A stretch of DNA of 64,000 nt, taken from the NCBI RefSeq assembly GCF_016772415.1, contig NZ_JAGSGD010000001.1, positions 1,823,501-1,887,500 of the forward strand. Reading direction: 5' to 3'. The position numbers were made by a program, and so were the translations under genes. A model generated the notes under the pieces. It had not been told where the DNA came from, searched no databases, and saw only the letters and a program-made list of their open reading frames with translations. The DNA comes from Phenylobacterium glaciei (GTDB taxonomy: Bacteria > Pseudomonadota > Alphaproteobacteria > Caulobacterales > Caulobacteraceae). This document shows, piece after piece, positions 26,679 through 36,419 of this stretch. Every line of letters begins with the position of its first letter. The first letter of the stretch is position 1.

Positions 26679-28352
26679 ATGAGCGACGTCATCGAACGCG
26701 AGGCCATGGAGTACGACGTGGTGATCGTCGGCGCCGGCCCCTCGGGCCTGTCGGCCGCCATCCGCCTCAAGCAGCTGGCCGAAGCCGCGGGCACGGAAAT
26801 CACCGTCGCGGTCCTGGAAAAGGGCTCCGAGGTCGGCGCCCACATCCTGTCGGGCGCGGTGATCGATCCCAAGGCTATGGACGAACTTTTCCCGGACTGG
26901 AGGCAGGGCGACGCGCCGCTCGAAACGCCGGTGACCAAAGACCGGTTCCTGATCCTGGGTCCGCAGGGCGAATTGTCGCTGCCGATGTTCGCCCTGCCGC
27001 CGTTCATGCACAATCACGGCTGCTATATCGCCTCGCTTGGTAATGTCTGCCGCTGGCTGGCGGGCAAGGCCGAGGAACTGGGCGTAGAAATCTATCCGGG
27101 CTTCGCCGCTTCCGAGATGGTCTGGAACGACGACGGTTCGCTGAAGGGCGTCGTCGTGGGCGTGGTCGGCATCGGCAAGGACGGCCAGCCCACCGCCGAC
27201 TATCAGCCCGGCATGGAACTGCACGGCAAGTACGTGTTCATGGCCGAGGGCGTGCGCGGCTCCCTGAGCAAGCAACTGATCGCAAGGTTTGCCCTGTCGG
27301 TCGGTAAGTCGCCGCAGAAATACGGGATCGGCATCAAGGAACTGTGGCAGGTGCCGCCCGAGAAGCATCAGCCGGGCCTGGCCGAGCACACCACCGGTTG
27401 GCCGCTGGACGACAAGACCGGCGGCGGCAGCTTCATGTACCACTTCGGCGATAACTACGTGTCGATCGGCTATGTGACGCACCTGAACTACAAGAACCCT
27501 TGGCTATCGCCGTTCGACGAGTTCCAGCGGTTCAAGCACCACCCGTCGGTCAAGCCGCATCTCGAGGGCGGACGCCGCATCTCGTACGGCGCGCGGGCCA
27601 TCACCGAGGGCGGCTATCAGTCGATCCCCAAACTGACCTTCCCCGGCGGCGCGCTGATCGGCTGCTCGGCCGGTTTCGTCAACGTGCCGCGCATCAAGGG
27701 CAGCCACAACGCCATGAAGACCGGCATGATGGCCGCCGAGGAGGCCTTCAAGGCCCTGGCCGCGGGCCGCGCCGGCGACGAACTGGTCGAGTATCAGGCC
27801 GCTTTCGACAACAGTTGGGTCGCCAAGGAGCTGAAGGTTGTTCGCAACGCCAAGCCGCTGTTAGGCAAGCTGGGCACCTTCTTCGGCGGCGCGGTCGGCA
27901 TGTTCGACATGTGGGTCACCCATCTGACCGGCGGGTTCTCGTTCTTCGGCACGCTCAAGCACGACAAGACCGACGCCGAGTCGACCGGCCTGGCCAAGGA
28001 CTACAAGCCGATCGTCTATCCCAAGCCCGACAACGTGTTCAGCTTCGACAAGCTGTCGAGCGTGTTCCTGTCGGCCACGAACCACGACGAGAACCAGCCG
28101 GCCCACCTGAAGCTGAAGGACCCGACGGTTCCGATCGACGTGAACCTGCCTCGCTTCGGCGAGCCCGCGCGGCTCTACTGCCCGGCGGGCGTCTACGAGG
28201 TGCTCTACGACGAGGCCGGCCAGAACCCGAAGTTCCAGATCAACTTCCAGAACTGCGTCCACTGCAAGACCTGCGATATCAAGGACCCGTCGCAGAACAT
28301 CAACTGGACGACGCCGCAGGGCGGAGACGGGCCGAACTACCCGAATATGTAG
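26679..28352 (+). CDS. Electron transfer flavoprotein-ubiquinone oxidoreductase
   Basis: A 557-aa ETF-QO of usual length. It passes electrons from ETF, reduced by acyl-CoA and other dehydrogenases, to ubiquinone at the inner membrane. FAD-binding GAGPSGLSAAIRL is near residues 15-27, the ubiquinone/membrane loop lies mid-protein, and the C-terminal ferredoxin-like part supplies the [4Fe-4S] Cys (CPAGVYE near 502 and CVHCKTC near 526-532). It ends NYPNM, typical of the family. GAGGAG-like bases precede the ATG. It fits with the acyl-CoA enzymes elsewhere in the window. Confidence 0.95.
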   Translation: MSDVIEREAMEYDVVIVGAGPSGLSAAIRLKQLAEAAGTEITVAVLEKGSEVGAHILSGAVIDPKAMDELFPDWRQGDAPLETPVTKDRFLILGPQGELSLPMFALPPFMHNHGCYIASLGNVCRWLAGKAEELGVEIYPGFAASEMVWNDDGSLKGVVVGVVGIGKDGQPTADYQPGMELHGKYVFMAEGVRGSLSKQLIARFALSVGKSPQKYGIGIKELWQVPPEKHQPGLAEHTTGWPLDDKTGGGSFMYHFGDNYVSIGYVTHLNYKNPWLSPFDEFQRFKHHPSVKPHLEGGRRISYGARAITEGGYQSIPKLTFPGGALIGCSAGFVNVPRIKGSHNAMKTGMMAAEEAFKALAAGRAGDELVEYQAAFDNSWVAKELKVVRNAKPLLGKLGTFFGGAVGMFDMWVTHLTGGFSFFGTLKHDKTDAESTGLAKDYKPIVYPKPDNVFSFDKLSSVFLSATNHDENQPAHLKLKDPTVPIDVNLPRFGEPARLYCPAGVYEVLYDEAGQNPKFQINFQNCVHCKTCDIKDPSQNINWTTPQGGDGPNYPNM

Positions 28353-28403
28353 GGCAAATCGGCGCGTGGCCCTCGGCCACGCTTGCGGCGCGGAGGGAAA
28401 GCG

Positions 28404-30110
28404 GTGAGGTTCGACCCCATGCGTAAACTGCTCGTCTGCGTCGCCCCTCTCGTTCTCCTGGCCGCCTGCGCCACCAAGCCGGGCGACGATCTCGCCAGTC
28501 TCGATGACCTGGGCGGGTCGTCCTATGGGCTGTTCCTGGCGGGCCAGGGCGCGCTGAACGACGGGCGCGGAGCCCAGGCGGCGGCTTACTTCGAGCAGGC
28601 CCAGGCCGGGGGCGGGGAAGACGAACTGATCTCCGAGCGGGCCTTCACCGCCGCGGTCATGGCCGGCGACATCACCAAGGCCGCGGCCCTGGCGCCCACC
28701 GGCGCGGAGTCCTCGGAGGCCTCCAAGCGACTGGGTCGGATGGTCCAGGCCGTCGAGGCCATGGCCAACAACCAGGGCAAGGCGGCCAAGGGGCTGCTGG
28801 CGCCGGAGGGCATGGGCTTCCCGCACAAGGGCGCGGCGGCCCTGCTGTCCCCCTGGGCCTCGGCCATGGCCGGCGACGCCGAGGGCGCGACGGTGCGGCC
28901 CGAGCTGCGCAACGACAAGGTGGTCGAGTATTTCGGCCTGCTGGGCCAGGCCAACCTCTTTGAGCGGGCCAAGCGCTATGACGAGGCCGAGACCGACTTC
29001 AAGGCGCTGACCGCGGGCGAAAATCCCGGCGACATGGTCCTGCTGGCTTATGGCGGTTTCCTGGAGCGCCGGGGCAAGCGCCTGGACGCCGTGGCCGTCT
29101 ACGACAAGGGTCTGGCCGCCGAGCCTTCCAACACCACCCTGCTGGCCGCCAAGGCCCGCGCCGCGACCGGCAAGGGCGCGCCGCCGATGCTCACTCTGCG
29201 CCAGGGTGCGGCCCAGGCTTTGATGGCGCCGGCCGCCAGCATGCTGGCCGCCAACCAGGACCAGATCGGCCTCGTTTATCTGCGCCTGGCCCTGCGGCTG
29301 GACCCCAACCGCAACGAAGCCTGGCTGATGGTCGGCGGCTTGATGGAGACCGCCGGCGACATCGACTCCGCCCGCGACGCCTTCTCCAAGCCCAAGCCGG
29401 GCTCGGCGGAATATGCGGCGGCCCGCTCCAAGCTAGCCTGGAGCTACCAGAACGCCAAGGACAGCGAGACGGCGCTGAAGATGGCCCGCGAGGCTGCCGC
29501 CTCCGGGGATCTCGACGCCAAGGTGACGCTGGCCGATATGCTGCGGGTCAACGAGCAGTTCGCAGAGTCCGCGGTGATCCTGACGCAGGTCCTGGCCGCG
29601 CGTCCCGGCGACTGGCGCCTGCTCTACGCCCGCGGCGTCGCCTATGACCGCTCAGGCCGCTGGGCCGACGGTGAGACCGACCTGCGCGCCGCCCTGAAGA
29701 TTCGTCCCGACGACAGCGAGCTGCTGAACTATCTCGGCTATTCCTGGATCGACCGCGGCGAGCATCTGCCCGAGGCCCTGGCCATGGTGCAGCGGGCCGT
29801 GGCGTCGAATCCCAAGTCGGGCGCCATGATCGACAGCCTCGGCTGGGCCTATTATCGCCTGGGCGACTACAAGAAGGCCGTCGAGAAGCTTGAGGAAGCC
29901 ATCGAGCTGGAGGCCGGCGACCCCGACATCAACAACCACCTGGGCGACGCCTACTGGCGTATCGGCCGCCGCGCCGAGGCGGCGTTCCAGTGGAAGCGGG
30001 TCCTGACCCTCAACCCCGACGCCAAGACCAAGACCGAGGCGGAAACCAAGCTGGCCTCGGGCCTCGGCCCCACGGGGCCGGCCCAGAGCCCCCGCGTCGC
30101 CGGGCAGTAG
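28404..30110 (+). CDS. TPR-repeat lipoprotein
   Basis: A 568-aa tetratricopeptide-repeat protein with a lipobox (LVLLAAC), so lipid-anchored in the envelope after signal peptidase II cleavage. Multiple TPR units are seen, clearest in the last 200 residues (repeats around LLYARGVAYDRSGRW, NYLGYSWIDRGEHLP, DSLGWAYYRLGDYKKA and NHLGDAYWRIGRRAEA). It is a scaffold or assembly-type protein with no catalytic motif. I chose GTG 28404 because GGAGGG sits six bases upstream; ATG 28419 would also keep the lipobox. ispE follows after four bases and is probably translationally coupled. Confidence 0.85.
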   Translation: MRFDPMRKLLVCVAPLVLLAACATKPGDDLASLDDLGGSSYGLFLAGQGALNDGRGAQAAAYFEQAQAGGGEDELISERAFTAAVMAGDITKAAALAPTGAESSEASKRLGRMVQAVEAMANNQGKAAKGLLAPEGMGFPHKGAAALLSPWASAMAGDAEGATVRPELRNDKVVEYFGLLGQANLFERAKRYDEAETDFKALTAGENPGDMVLLAYGGFLERRGKRLDAVAVYDKGLAAEPSNTTLLAAKARAATGKGAPPMLTLRQGAAQALMAPAASMLAANQDQIGLVYLRLALRLDPNRNEAWLMVGGLMETAGDIDSARDAFSKPKPGSAEYAAARSKLAWSYQNAKDSETALKMAREAAASGDLDAKVTLADMLRVNEQFAESAVILTQVLAARPGDWRLLYARGVAYDRSGRWADGETDLRAALKIRPDDSELLNYLGYSWIDRGEHLPEALAMVQRAVASNPKSGAMIDSLGWAYYRLGDYKKAVEKLEEAIELEAGDPDINNHLGDAYWRIGRRAEAAFQWKRVLTLNPDAKTKTEAETKLASGLGPTGPAQSPRVAGQ

Positions 30111-30114
30111 GCGG

Positions 30115-30996
30115 GTGGCCGGCGACACCCTGGCGCCTGCCAAGATCAACCTGTTCCTGCACGTCGGCGCGCCGGGCGTCGACGGCTATCACCCGCTCTG
30201 CAGCCTGATGGTCTTCGCCGACGCCGGCGACCGGGTCAGCCTGCACGAGGGCGACGCCCTTGTGGTCAAGGTGCGCGGCCCCTTCGCCGACCAGCTGGCG
30301 GGGGAGGGCGACAACCTGGTCCTGCGCGCCGCCCGCGCCCTGCTGGCCAAGGCCCGCGGACCCCAGGCGCTGAGCGCCTTCACCCTGGACAAGCGCCTGC
30401 CGGTGGCCGCGGGGCTCGGTGGCGGCTCCAGCGACGCCGGCGCGGCCCTGCGCCTCCTGCGAGAGCACATGACCCCGCGCCTGGACGATGCCGAGCTGGA
30501 GTCCGTCGCCGCCGGCCTTGGCGCCGACGGCGCGGCCTGCCTCTGGGGCCGTCCGGTGCTGGCCCAGGGGCGGGGAGAGCGGCTCTCGCCCGCGCCCGGC
30601 CTGCCAGTCCTGGAGGCTGTGCTGGTCAATCCGGGCGTCTCGGTCTCGACGCCCGCCGTCTACGCTGCCTTCGACGCCGCCGGGATCTTCGGTGACGTCG
30701 AACCGCCGCCCATGCCCGAGGCCTTCGAGAGCGTCGAGGAACTGGCTGGCTGGCTGGCCACCACCCGCAACGACCTGGAGGCGGCGGCCGTGGCCCTGGC
30801 CCCGGCCATCGGCGACGTCCTGGCCACCCTCTCCGATGAACCCGAGGCCCTGATCGCCCGCATGTCCGGCTCCGGCGCTACCTGCTTCGCCCTGTGCCAG
30901 AGCGAGGTGGAGGCCGAGAGCCTGGCCGAGCGCATCATGGCCATGAAACCCGACTGGTGGGTCCAGCGCTGCCGCCTCGGCGGTCCCTGGGGGTAG
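30115..30996 (+). CDS. ispE: 4-diphosphocytidyl-2-C-methyl-D-erythritol kinase IspE
   Basis: A 293-aa GHMP kinase that phosphorylates CDP-ME in the non-mevalonate (MEP) isoprenoid pathway. The N-terminal APAKINLFLHVG with DGYHPLCSLM carries the substrate-binding residues. The ATP loop is PVAAGLGGGSSDAGAAL (about 96-112), and the third GHMP motif is SGSGATCFAL near the end. GTG start at 30115 four bases after the upstream stop. Next to a TPR lipoprotein, an arrangement I recall from other alphaproteobacteria. Confidence 0.93.
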   Translation: MAGDTLAPAKINLFLHVGAPGVDGYHPLCSLMVFADAGDRVSLHEGDALVVKVRGPFADQLAGEGDNLVLRAARALLAKARGPQALSAFTLDKRLPVAAGLGGGSSDAGAALRLLREHMTPRLDDAELESVAAGLGADGAACLWGRPVLAQGRGERLSPAPGLPVLEAVLVNPGVSVSTPAVYAAFDAAGIFGDVEPPPMPEAFESVEELAGWLATTRNDLEAAAVALAPAIGDVLATLSDEPEALIARMSGSGATCFALCQSEVEAESLAERIMAMKPDWWVQRCRLGGPWG

Positions 30997-30998
30997 CG

Positions 30999-31502
30999 GT
31001 GGAGACCGCGCGTCTGCGTCTGCGCACCCTGACACAGGACGACCTCGAGCACCTGGTCACCCTGCACGGCGATCACCAGGTGATGGCCTTCATCACCGGG
31101 GTGGGCGAGACCCGTGAGGTGGTGGAGCGTGAGAGCCTCCCCGAACTCCTGAAGCGGCGCACCTGGACTCTTCGCGACAAGGGGTCGGACGCCTTCGTCG
31201 GCTGGGCGTCGCTTCGGCTGGAGGGCGATGGGGCCGAGCTTGGCTATCGGCTGCTGCGGTCGGCCTGGGGGCAGGGCTATGCCGCCGAGGCGGCCCGAGC
31301 CCTGGTGAATCTGGCCTTCGGGGAGTTGGGTCTTGCCCGCGTCCATGCCCAGACCATGGCGGTGAACACCGGCTCGCGGCGCGTCATGGAGAAGGCCGGC
31401 CTGCGCTTTCTGCGGACTTTCCACCTGGCGTGGGCCGATCCCCTGCCGGGCGCGGAGCAGGGGGAGGTGGAGTACGCCATCACCCGGGCCGACTGGCGCT
31501 AG
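30999..31502 (+). CDS. GNAT-family N-acetyltransferase (RimJ/RimL type)
   Basis: A 167-aa acetyl-CoA-dependent acetyltransferase. It opens ETARLRLRTLTQDD as in RimJ/RimL-like enzymes. The acetyl-CoA loop region is LRSAWGQGYAAEAARALV, followed by VNTGSRRVMEKAGLRF. The substrate (amine, peptide N-terminus or small molecule) is not evident. The GTG at 30999 lies two bases after the ispE stop with a G-rich Shine-Dalgarno within ispE, so it is the third gene of a lipoprotein-ispE-GNAT unit. Confidence 0.82.
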   Translation: METARLRLRTLTQDDLEHLVTLHGDHQVMAFITGVGETREVVERESLPELLKRRTWTLRDKGSDAFVGWASLRLEGDGAELGYRLLRSAWGQGYAAEAARALVNLAFGELGLARVHAQTMAVNTGSRRVMEKAGLRFLRTFHLAWADPLPGAEQGEVEYAITRADWR

Positions 31503-31513
31503 CTCCAAACGAA

Positions 31514-31539
31514 AACGGGGGCCCCGAAGGACCCCCGTT
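31514..31539. terminator. Bidirectional hairpin between GNAT gene and amtB
   Basis: The inverted repeat AACGGGGG / CCCCCGTT lies between convergent genes, with an A-run on its left that reads as T-run for the minus-strand amtB transcript. Confidence 0.7.
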
Positions 31540-31563
31540 CCCAACGCGTGGAAGTGACGTGGA

Positions 31564-33015
31564 CTATTCGTGCAGGGCTTCGCCATGCAGCGACAGGTCC
31601 AGACCCTCGACTTCGCCCTCTTCCGAGACCCGCAGGCCGGTGGTGAACTTGCAGATGAAGAGGATTATCAGGGTGACCACGCCCGACCAAACGATGGTCG
31701 CGCTGATCCCGAGGACCTGCTTCATGAGGCTGGCGCCTTCGCCCAGGCTGTTGATGGCCGGGTCGGCCAGTACGCCGGTGAGCAGGGCGCCGGCGATGCC
31801 AGCGATCCCGTGCACGCCGAAGGCGTCCAAGCTGTCGTCGTACTTCAGCAGGCGCTTCAGCCAGACCGCGCCGACGTATGCCGCCGCGCCGCCGACGATG
31901 CCGATGATCAGGGCGCCCTGCGGGTTCACGAAGCCGGCGGCCGGGGTGATGGCGACGAGACCCGCCACCGCGCCCGAGGCCAGGCCCAGCATGCCGGGCT
32001 TCTTGCGCTCAACCCACTCGACGAGCATCCAGGCCAGGGCGGCCGCGGCGGCCGCGATCTGGGTGTTGAGCATGGCGGCCGAGGCGATGCCGTCGGCAGC
32101 CCATTCCGAACCGGCGTTGAAGCCGAACCAGCCGACCCACAGCAGGCTCGCGCCGATCATGGTGAAGACCAGGTTGTGCGGAGCCATGTTCTCGGCGCCG
32201 TAGCCCTTACGCTTGCCGAGGACCAAGGCGCACATCAGGCCGGCGACGCCCGCATTGATGTGAACGACAGTGCCGCCCGCGAAGTCGAGGACGCCAGCGC
32301 CCGAGAGCCAGCCGCCGCCCCAGACCCAGTGGCAGATGGGGGCGTAGACGAAGATCGCCCACAAGGTGGTGAAGAGCAGGAGGGCCGAGAACTTCAGGCG
32401 CTCGGCGAAGGCGCCGGCGATGAGGGCCGGGGTGATGATGGCGAAGGTCATCTGGTAGACGATCCACAGCATCTCCGGGAGCCCCTTGGCGGCGGAGAAG
32501 GCCGTCTCGGTGGTGACGCCGTTGAGGAACAGCACATCGAAGGAGCCGATGTACTTGTTCAGGGTCTCGTCCGGGTTGACCCCGAAGGACATGCCGTAGG
32601 TGATGGCCATCCAGACGATCGTCACCACGCAGGTGACGGCGAAGGATTGGGCGACCGTGGCGATGACGTTCTTGCGGCGGACCATGCCCCCGTAGAACAG
32701 CGCCAGGCCCGGAATGGTCATCATCAGGACCAGGGCCGTTGAGGTCAGAATCCAGGCCGCGCCGGAGCCGTCTAGCTCCAGCTTCACCTGGTGAGCCATC
32801 AGCGGCTTCGCAGGCGCGGCGGCCTCGGCGGCTGCCGGCGCGGCTTCCTCAGCGGCGGGCGCCGCTTCAGGCGCCGGAGCCGCGGCTTCCGGCGCGGGCG
32901 CGGCGGCCTCTGCGGCGGGTGCGTCCTGCGCGAAGGCCGGAAGCGCCAGCGGCGCCCCGACCAGGGTGGCGGCGGCCAACAGGCCCGCCAGCCGCTTAAA
33001 TCCGAATGTTTTCAT
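31564..33015 (-). CDS. amtB: Ammonium transporter AmtB
   Basis: A 483-aa Amt/Mep/Rh channel for ammonium uptake at the inner membrane. About eleven transmembrane helices follow residue 75, with the signatures PGLALFYGGMVRRKN and HINAGVAG and the twin pore His (in VVHINAG and FGVHGIAG). Before the core there is a cleavable signal peptide (cut near AFAQ) and an Ala/Pro/Glu-rich spacer of about 45 residues made of APAPEAA-like units, longer than in E. coli AmtB. AAGGGG precedes the ATG. It lies 37 bases downstream of glnK, the usual nitrogen-regulated pair. Confidence 0.95.
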   Translation of the reverse strand: MKTFGFKRLAGLLAAATLVGAPLALPAFAQDAPAAEAAAPAPEAAAPAPEAAPAAEEAAPAAAEAAAPAKPLMAHQVKLELDGSGAAWILTSTALVLMMTIPGLALFYGGMVRRKNVIATVAQSFAVTCVVTIVWMAITYGMSFGVNPDETLNKYIGSFDVLFLNGVTTETAFSAAKGLPEMLWIVYQMTFAIITPALIAGAFAERLKFSALLLFTTLWAIFVYAPICHWVWGGGWLSGAGVLDFAGGTVVHINAGVAGLMCALVLGKRKGYGAENMAPHNLVFTMIGASLLWVGWFGFNAGSEWAADGIASAAMLNTQIAAAAAALAWMLVEWVERKKPGMLGLASGAVAGLVAITPAAGFVNPQGALIIGIVGGAAAYVGAVWLKRLLKYDDSLDAFGVHGIAGIAGALLTGVLADPAINSLGEGASLMKQVLGISATIVWSGVVTLIILFICKFTTGLRVSEEGEVEGLDLSLHGEALHE

Positions 33016-33052
33016 GTGCTATCCCCTTGTCCCGATGAGTTCGTGCTGCGCT

Positions 33053-33777
<725 letters not shown>

Positions 33778-34506
33778 ATGTATCTGAACCGCATTCTGAC
33801 CACGACCGCCGCCCTGGCCCTGCTGGCCGGCGCCGCCCAGGCCCAGACCGCCACCAAGGCCGCCAAGGCCCCTGCCGCCGCCGAATCTACGGCGAAATCG
33901 ACGACCGCCACGCCCGCCCCGGCCGCGACCAGCGACGTTGCGGCCGCCTCAGCCACCAAGGTTGTCGCCGCCGGCGATATCGTTGCGACCGCCAAGGCCT
34001 CGGGCCAGTTCACCACCTTTCTGAAGGCTGCTGAGGCCACGAACCTCACCACCCTGCTGAAGGACAACAAGAACCTGACGGTGTTCGCCCCCACGGACGC
34101 GGCCTTCGCGGCCCTGCCGGCGGGCGAACTCGACAAGCTGATGCTGCCCGAGAACAAGGCCCAGCTTCAGAAGGTGCTGATCTACCACGTCATCAACGCC
34201 AAGGTGCCGTCCAGCGAGTTCAAGGGCGCGACCCGTAAGGCCGCCACTGTGGCCGGTCCGTCCGTCGAGCTGTCGGGCGGGGCGAGGCTGAAGGTCAATG
34301 ACGCCGACATCGTTCAGGCCGACATCATGGCTACCAACGGCATCATCCACGTCGTCGACAAGGTGCTGATGCCGCCGGGCGCCATGGCCGCCGCCAACAC
34401 CGCCGTGCCCGCCTCGGCGACCGCGCCCGCCATGTCGTCGAGCCCGGCGCCGGCCAAGGAGCCGACCACCCTGCCGGCCACCCAGGTCTTGCCGAAGAAG
34501 AACTAG
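33778..34506 (+). CDS. Secreted fasciclin (FAS1) domain protein
   Basis: A 242-aa exported protein. The signal peptide ends AQAQ, followed by an Ala/Thr/Lys-rich linker. One FAS1 domain spans about residues 62-200, with the family H1 (NLTVFAPTDAAFAALP), YHV (LIYHVINAKV) and H2 (NGIIHVVDKVLMP) boxes. A Pro/Ala-rich tail ends in KKN. FAS1 proteins mediate adhesion or surface interactions in bacteria. GAGGA precedes the ATG. A small secreted protein with a similar leader follows 63 bases downstream. Confidence 0.88.
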   Translation: MYLNRILTTTAALALLAGAAQAQTATKAAKAPAAAESTAKSTTATPAPAATSDVAAASATKVVAAGDIVATAKASGQFTTFLKAAEATNLTTLLKDNKNLTVFAPTDAAFAALPAGELDKLMLPENKAQLQKVLIYHVINAKVPSSEFKGATRKAATVAGPSVELSGGARLKVNDADIVQADIMATNGIIHVVDKVLMPPGAMAAANTAVPASATAPAMSSSPAPAKEPTTLPATQVLPKKN

Positions 34507-34569
34507 TCGGGGCTGCCCGGCGGCCTTCGGTCGCCGGGATTCCTTCAGGAACCACCAGGAGTAACCACC

Positions 34570-34923
34570 ATGAACCTCAAGCATCTGCTCGCCGCCGCCG
34601 CCGCCACCGCTCTGATGGCCGGCGCCGCCCACGCCCAGACCATGACCCAGCCCGCGGACTCGACCATGGCCCCCATGACCACCCCGGCCGGTGACCCCAT
34701 GCCGAGTATGGACAGCACCACGACGACCGAAACCTCGGTCGACGGGACGACCTCCACCAGCGTCACGACGCCGATGGCCACCACCGGCGCCACGACCGAC
34801 ACCGCCGCCACCGTCACCACCACCACGGTGACCAACGGGCCGGTCGCCGACACCCCGGAGAACCGCGCGAAGTACAAGCCCCTGTCGCACGCCGGCAATC
34901 GCTCGGCCCCCAAGGGTAACTAA
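34570..34923 (+). CDS. Small secreted Thr-rich protein, unknown function
   Basis: A 117-aa protein with a signal peptide closely similar to that of the fasciclin protein upstream (cleaved near AHAQ). A low-complexity Thr/Ser/Met-rich middle follows, and the charged C-terminus contains ENRAKYKPLSHAGNRSAP. No known domain seen. AGGAG lies ten bases before the ATG, and a strong terminator follows the stop, so it is a genuine transcription unit end. Confidence 0.72.
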   Translation: MNLKHLLAAAAATALMAGAAHAQTMTQPADSTMAPMTTPAGDPMPSMDSTTTTETSVDGTTSTSVTTPMATTGATTDTAATVTTTTVTNGPVADTPENRAKYKPLSHAGNRSAPKGN

Positions 34924-34953
34924 ACACTTCAGCCCTACGTGGGTTGAAGCGGA

Positions 34954-34987
34954 AGTCGGCGGGCCCTATGGTCCGCCGACTTTTTTT
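34954..34987 (+). terminator. Rho-independent terminator after the Thr-rich protein gene
   Basis: AGTCGGCGG / CCGCCGACT with a 10-base loop is followed by seven T residues. It separates the fasciclin unit from glyQ. Confidence 0.88.
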
Positions 34988-35007
34988 GCGCCTGCGAAAC
35001 AGCTCAC

Positions 35008-35910
35008 ATGCCCGCCGACAAGCCGCTTTCATTTCAGGGCCTTATCCTGAAATTGCACGACTATTGGAGCCGTCAGGGCTGCGTGATTCTGCAGCCGCAC
35101 GACATTGAGGTCGGCGCAGGGACCCTGCACCCGGCCACGGTGCTGCGCGCGCTCGGTCCCAAGTCCTGGCGGGCGGCCTATGTGCAGCCCTCGCGCCGGC
35201 CCGGCGACGGCCGCTACGGCGAGAACCCCAACCGCCTGCAGCACTATTACCAGTACCAGGTGATCCTGAAGCCGAACCCCGACAACCTGCAGGAGCTGTA
35301 TCTGGGCAGCCTGGAGGCCATCGGCCTCAACACCCGGCTGCACGACATCCGCTTTGTCGAGGACGACTGGGAGAACCCCACCGTCGGGGCCTGGGGCCTG
35401 GGCTGGGAGGTTTGGTGCGACGGGATGGAGGTCAGCCAGTACACCTATATGCAGCAGGTCGGCGGCCTGGACGTCTTCCCGGTGGCCGGCGAGCTGACCT
35501 ATGGGCTGGAACGCCTGGCGATGTATATCCAGGGCGTGGACCACTTCACCGAGCTGGCCTTCAACGATCCCGACGGCCCCGAGCCCAAGACCTATGGCGA
35601 GGTGTTCCTGGAGAACGAGCGCCAGCACTCGGAAGCCAACTTCCACGGCTATGACGTGGAGACCCTGAAGCGCCAGTTCGAGGATATGGAGATCCAGGTC
35701 CCGCGCCTGCTGGCCATGACCGGGCCGCAGGGCCAGGCCATCGTCCTGCCGGCCTACGACCATGTGCTGAAGGCCAGCCACCTGTTCAATCTGATGGACG
35801 CGCGGGGCGCCATCGCCGTGGCTGAACGCCAAAGCTACATCGGCCGCATCCGCGACCTGACCAAGATGTGCGCCCAAGCGTGGGTGAAGAACGAGGGGGG
35901 AAACGCGTGA
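35008..35910 (+). CDS. glyQ: Glycyl-tRNA synthetase alpha subunit
   Basis: A 300-aa class II synthetase subunit of the bacterial alpha2beta2 GlyRS; it holds the catalytic core that activates glycine. [18 protein letters not shown] at the N-terminus, the motif with [17 protein letters not shown] (motif 2-like region, about 60-76) and [15 protein letters not shown] (motif 3) are conserved. Full length. The stop overlaps the next start as GTGA, and glyS follows one gene later. Confidence 0.97.
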   Translation: MPADKPLSFQGLILKLHDYWSRQGCVILQPHDIEVGAGTLHPATVLRALGPKSWRAAYVQPSRRPGDGRYGENPNRLQHYYQYQVILKPNPDNLQELYLGSLEAIGLNTRLHDIRFVEDDWENPTVGAWGLGWEVWCDGMEVSQYTYMQQVGGLDVFPVAGELTYGLERLAMYIQGVDHFTELAFNDPDGPEPKTYGEVFLENERQHSEANFHGYDVETLKRQFEDMEIQVPRLLAMTGPQGQAIVLPAYDHVLKASHLFNLMDARGAIAVAERQSYIGRIRDLTKMCAQAWVKNEGGNA

Positions 35911-36419
35911 GCCGGACCTTCATTTCGACCCTGGGCCTGGTCGTCGCGTTGTCGGCGATGGCGCCGTCGATGGCTGCCTGCGCGCCGCGAGACGAAGTGC
36001 TTTGGACCGACGGGGAAGACGCGGTCATGAAGGCCGCCACGGCGGAGTCTCTCAGGTCCTTGCCGGACTTCTGGGCCAAGTTCGACGCGCATGAGCCGAC
36101 GAGGACCAACTTCTACGTCAAGGTGGGGCTCCCGACCGACCACGGCGGGGTCGAGCATGTCTGGGTCGAGGTTCTTAGCCATTCGGGCGCGATGATCATG
36201 GGCCGCCTGGACAACGATCCTGAAGACGTACGCGCCATGAAGGCCGGTGCGGAGTTCCGCGTCGATCCGGCGAGGATCTCCGATTGGATGTATGCCAAGG
36301 ACGAGAAATTCTACGGCGCCTTCACCACCCGGGCCATGGCGCCACGCATCAGCGCCGCCCAGCGTAAGGAAGCCGAAGCCCTCCTGGCGCCGACCCCCCT
36401 CGAGCCTTCGGTTCACTGA
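35907..36419 (+). CDS. DUF2314-type secreted protein inserted between glyQ and glyS
   Basis: A 170-aa protein with a hydrophobic signal-like N-terminus ending in SMAAC, a possible lipobox. The domain resembles DUF2314/YegJ ([48 protein letters not shown]). Function unknown. The GTG start at 35907 overlaps glyQ (GTGA) and its stop overlaps the glyS start (TGATG), so it is translated as part of the glycyl-tRNA synthetase operon. Its role there is unexplained. Confidence 0.78.
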   Translation: MSRTFISTLGLVVALSAMAPSMAACAPRDEVLWTDGEDAVMKAATAESLRSLPDFWAKFDAHEPTRTNFYVKVGLPTDHGGVEHVWVEVLSHSGAMIMGRLDNDPEDVRAMKAGAEFRVDPARISDWMYAKDEKFYGAFTTRAMAPRISAAQRKEAEALLAPTPLEPSVH

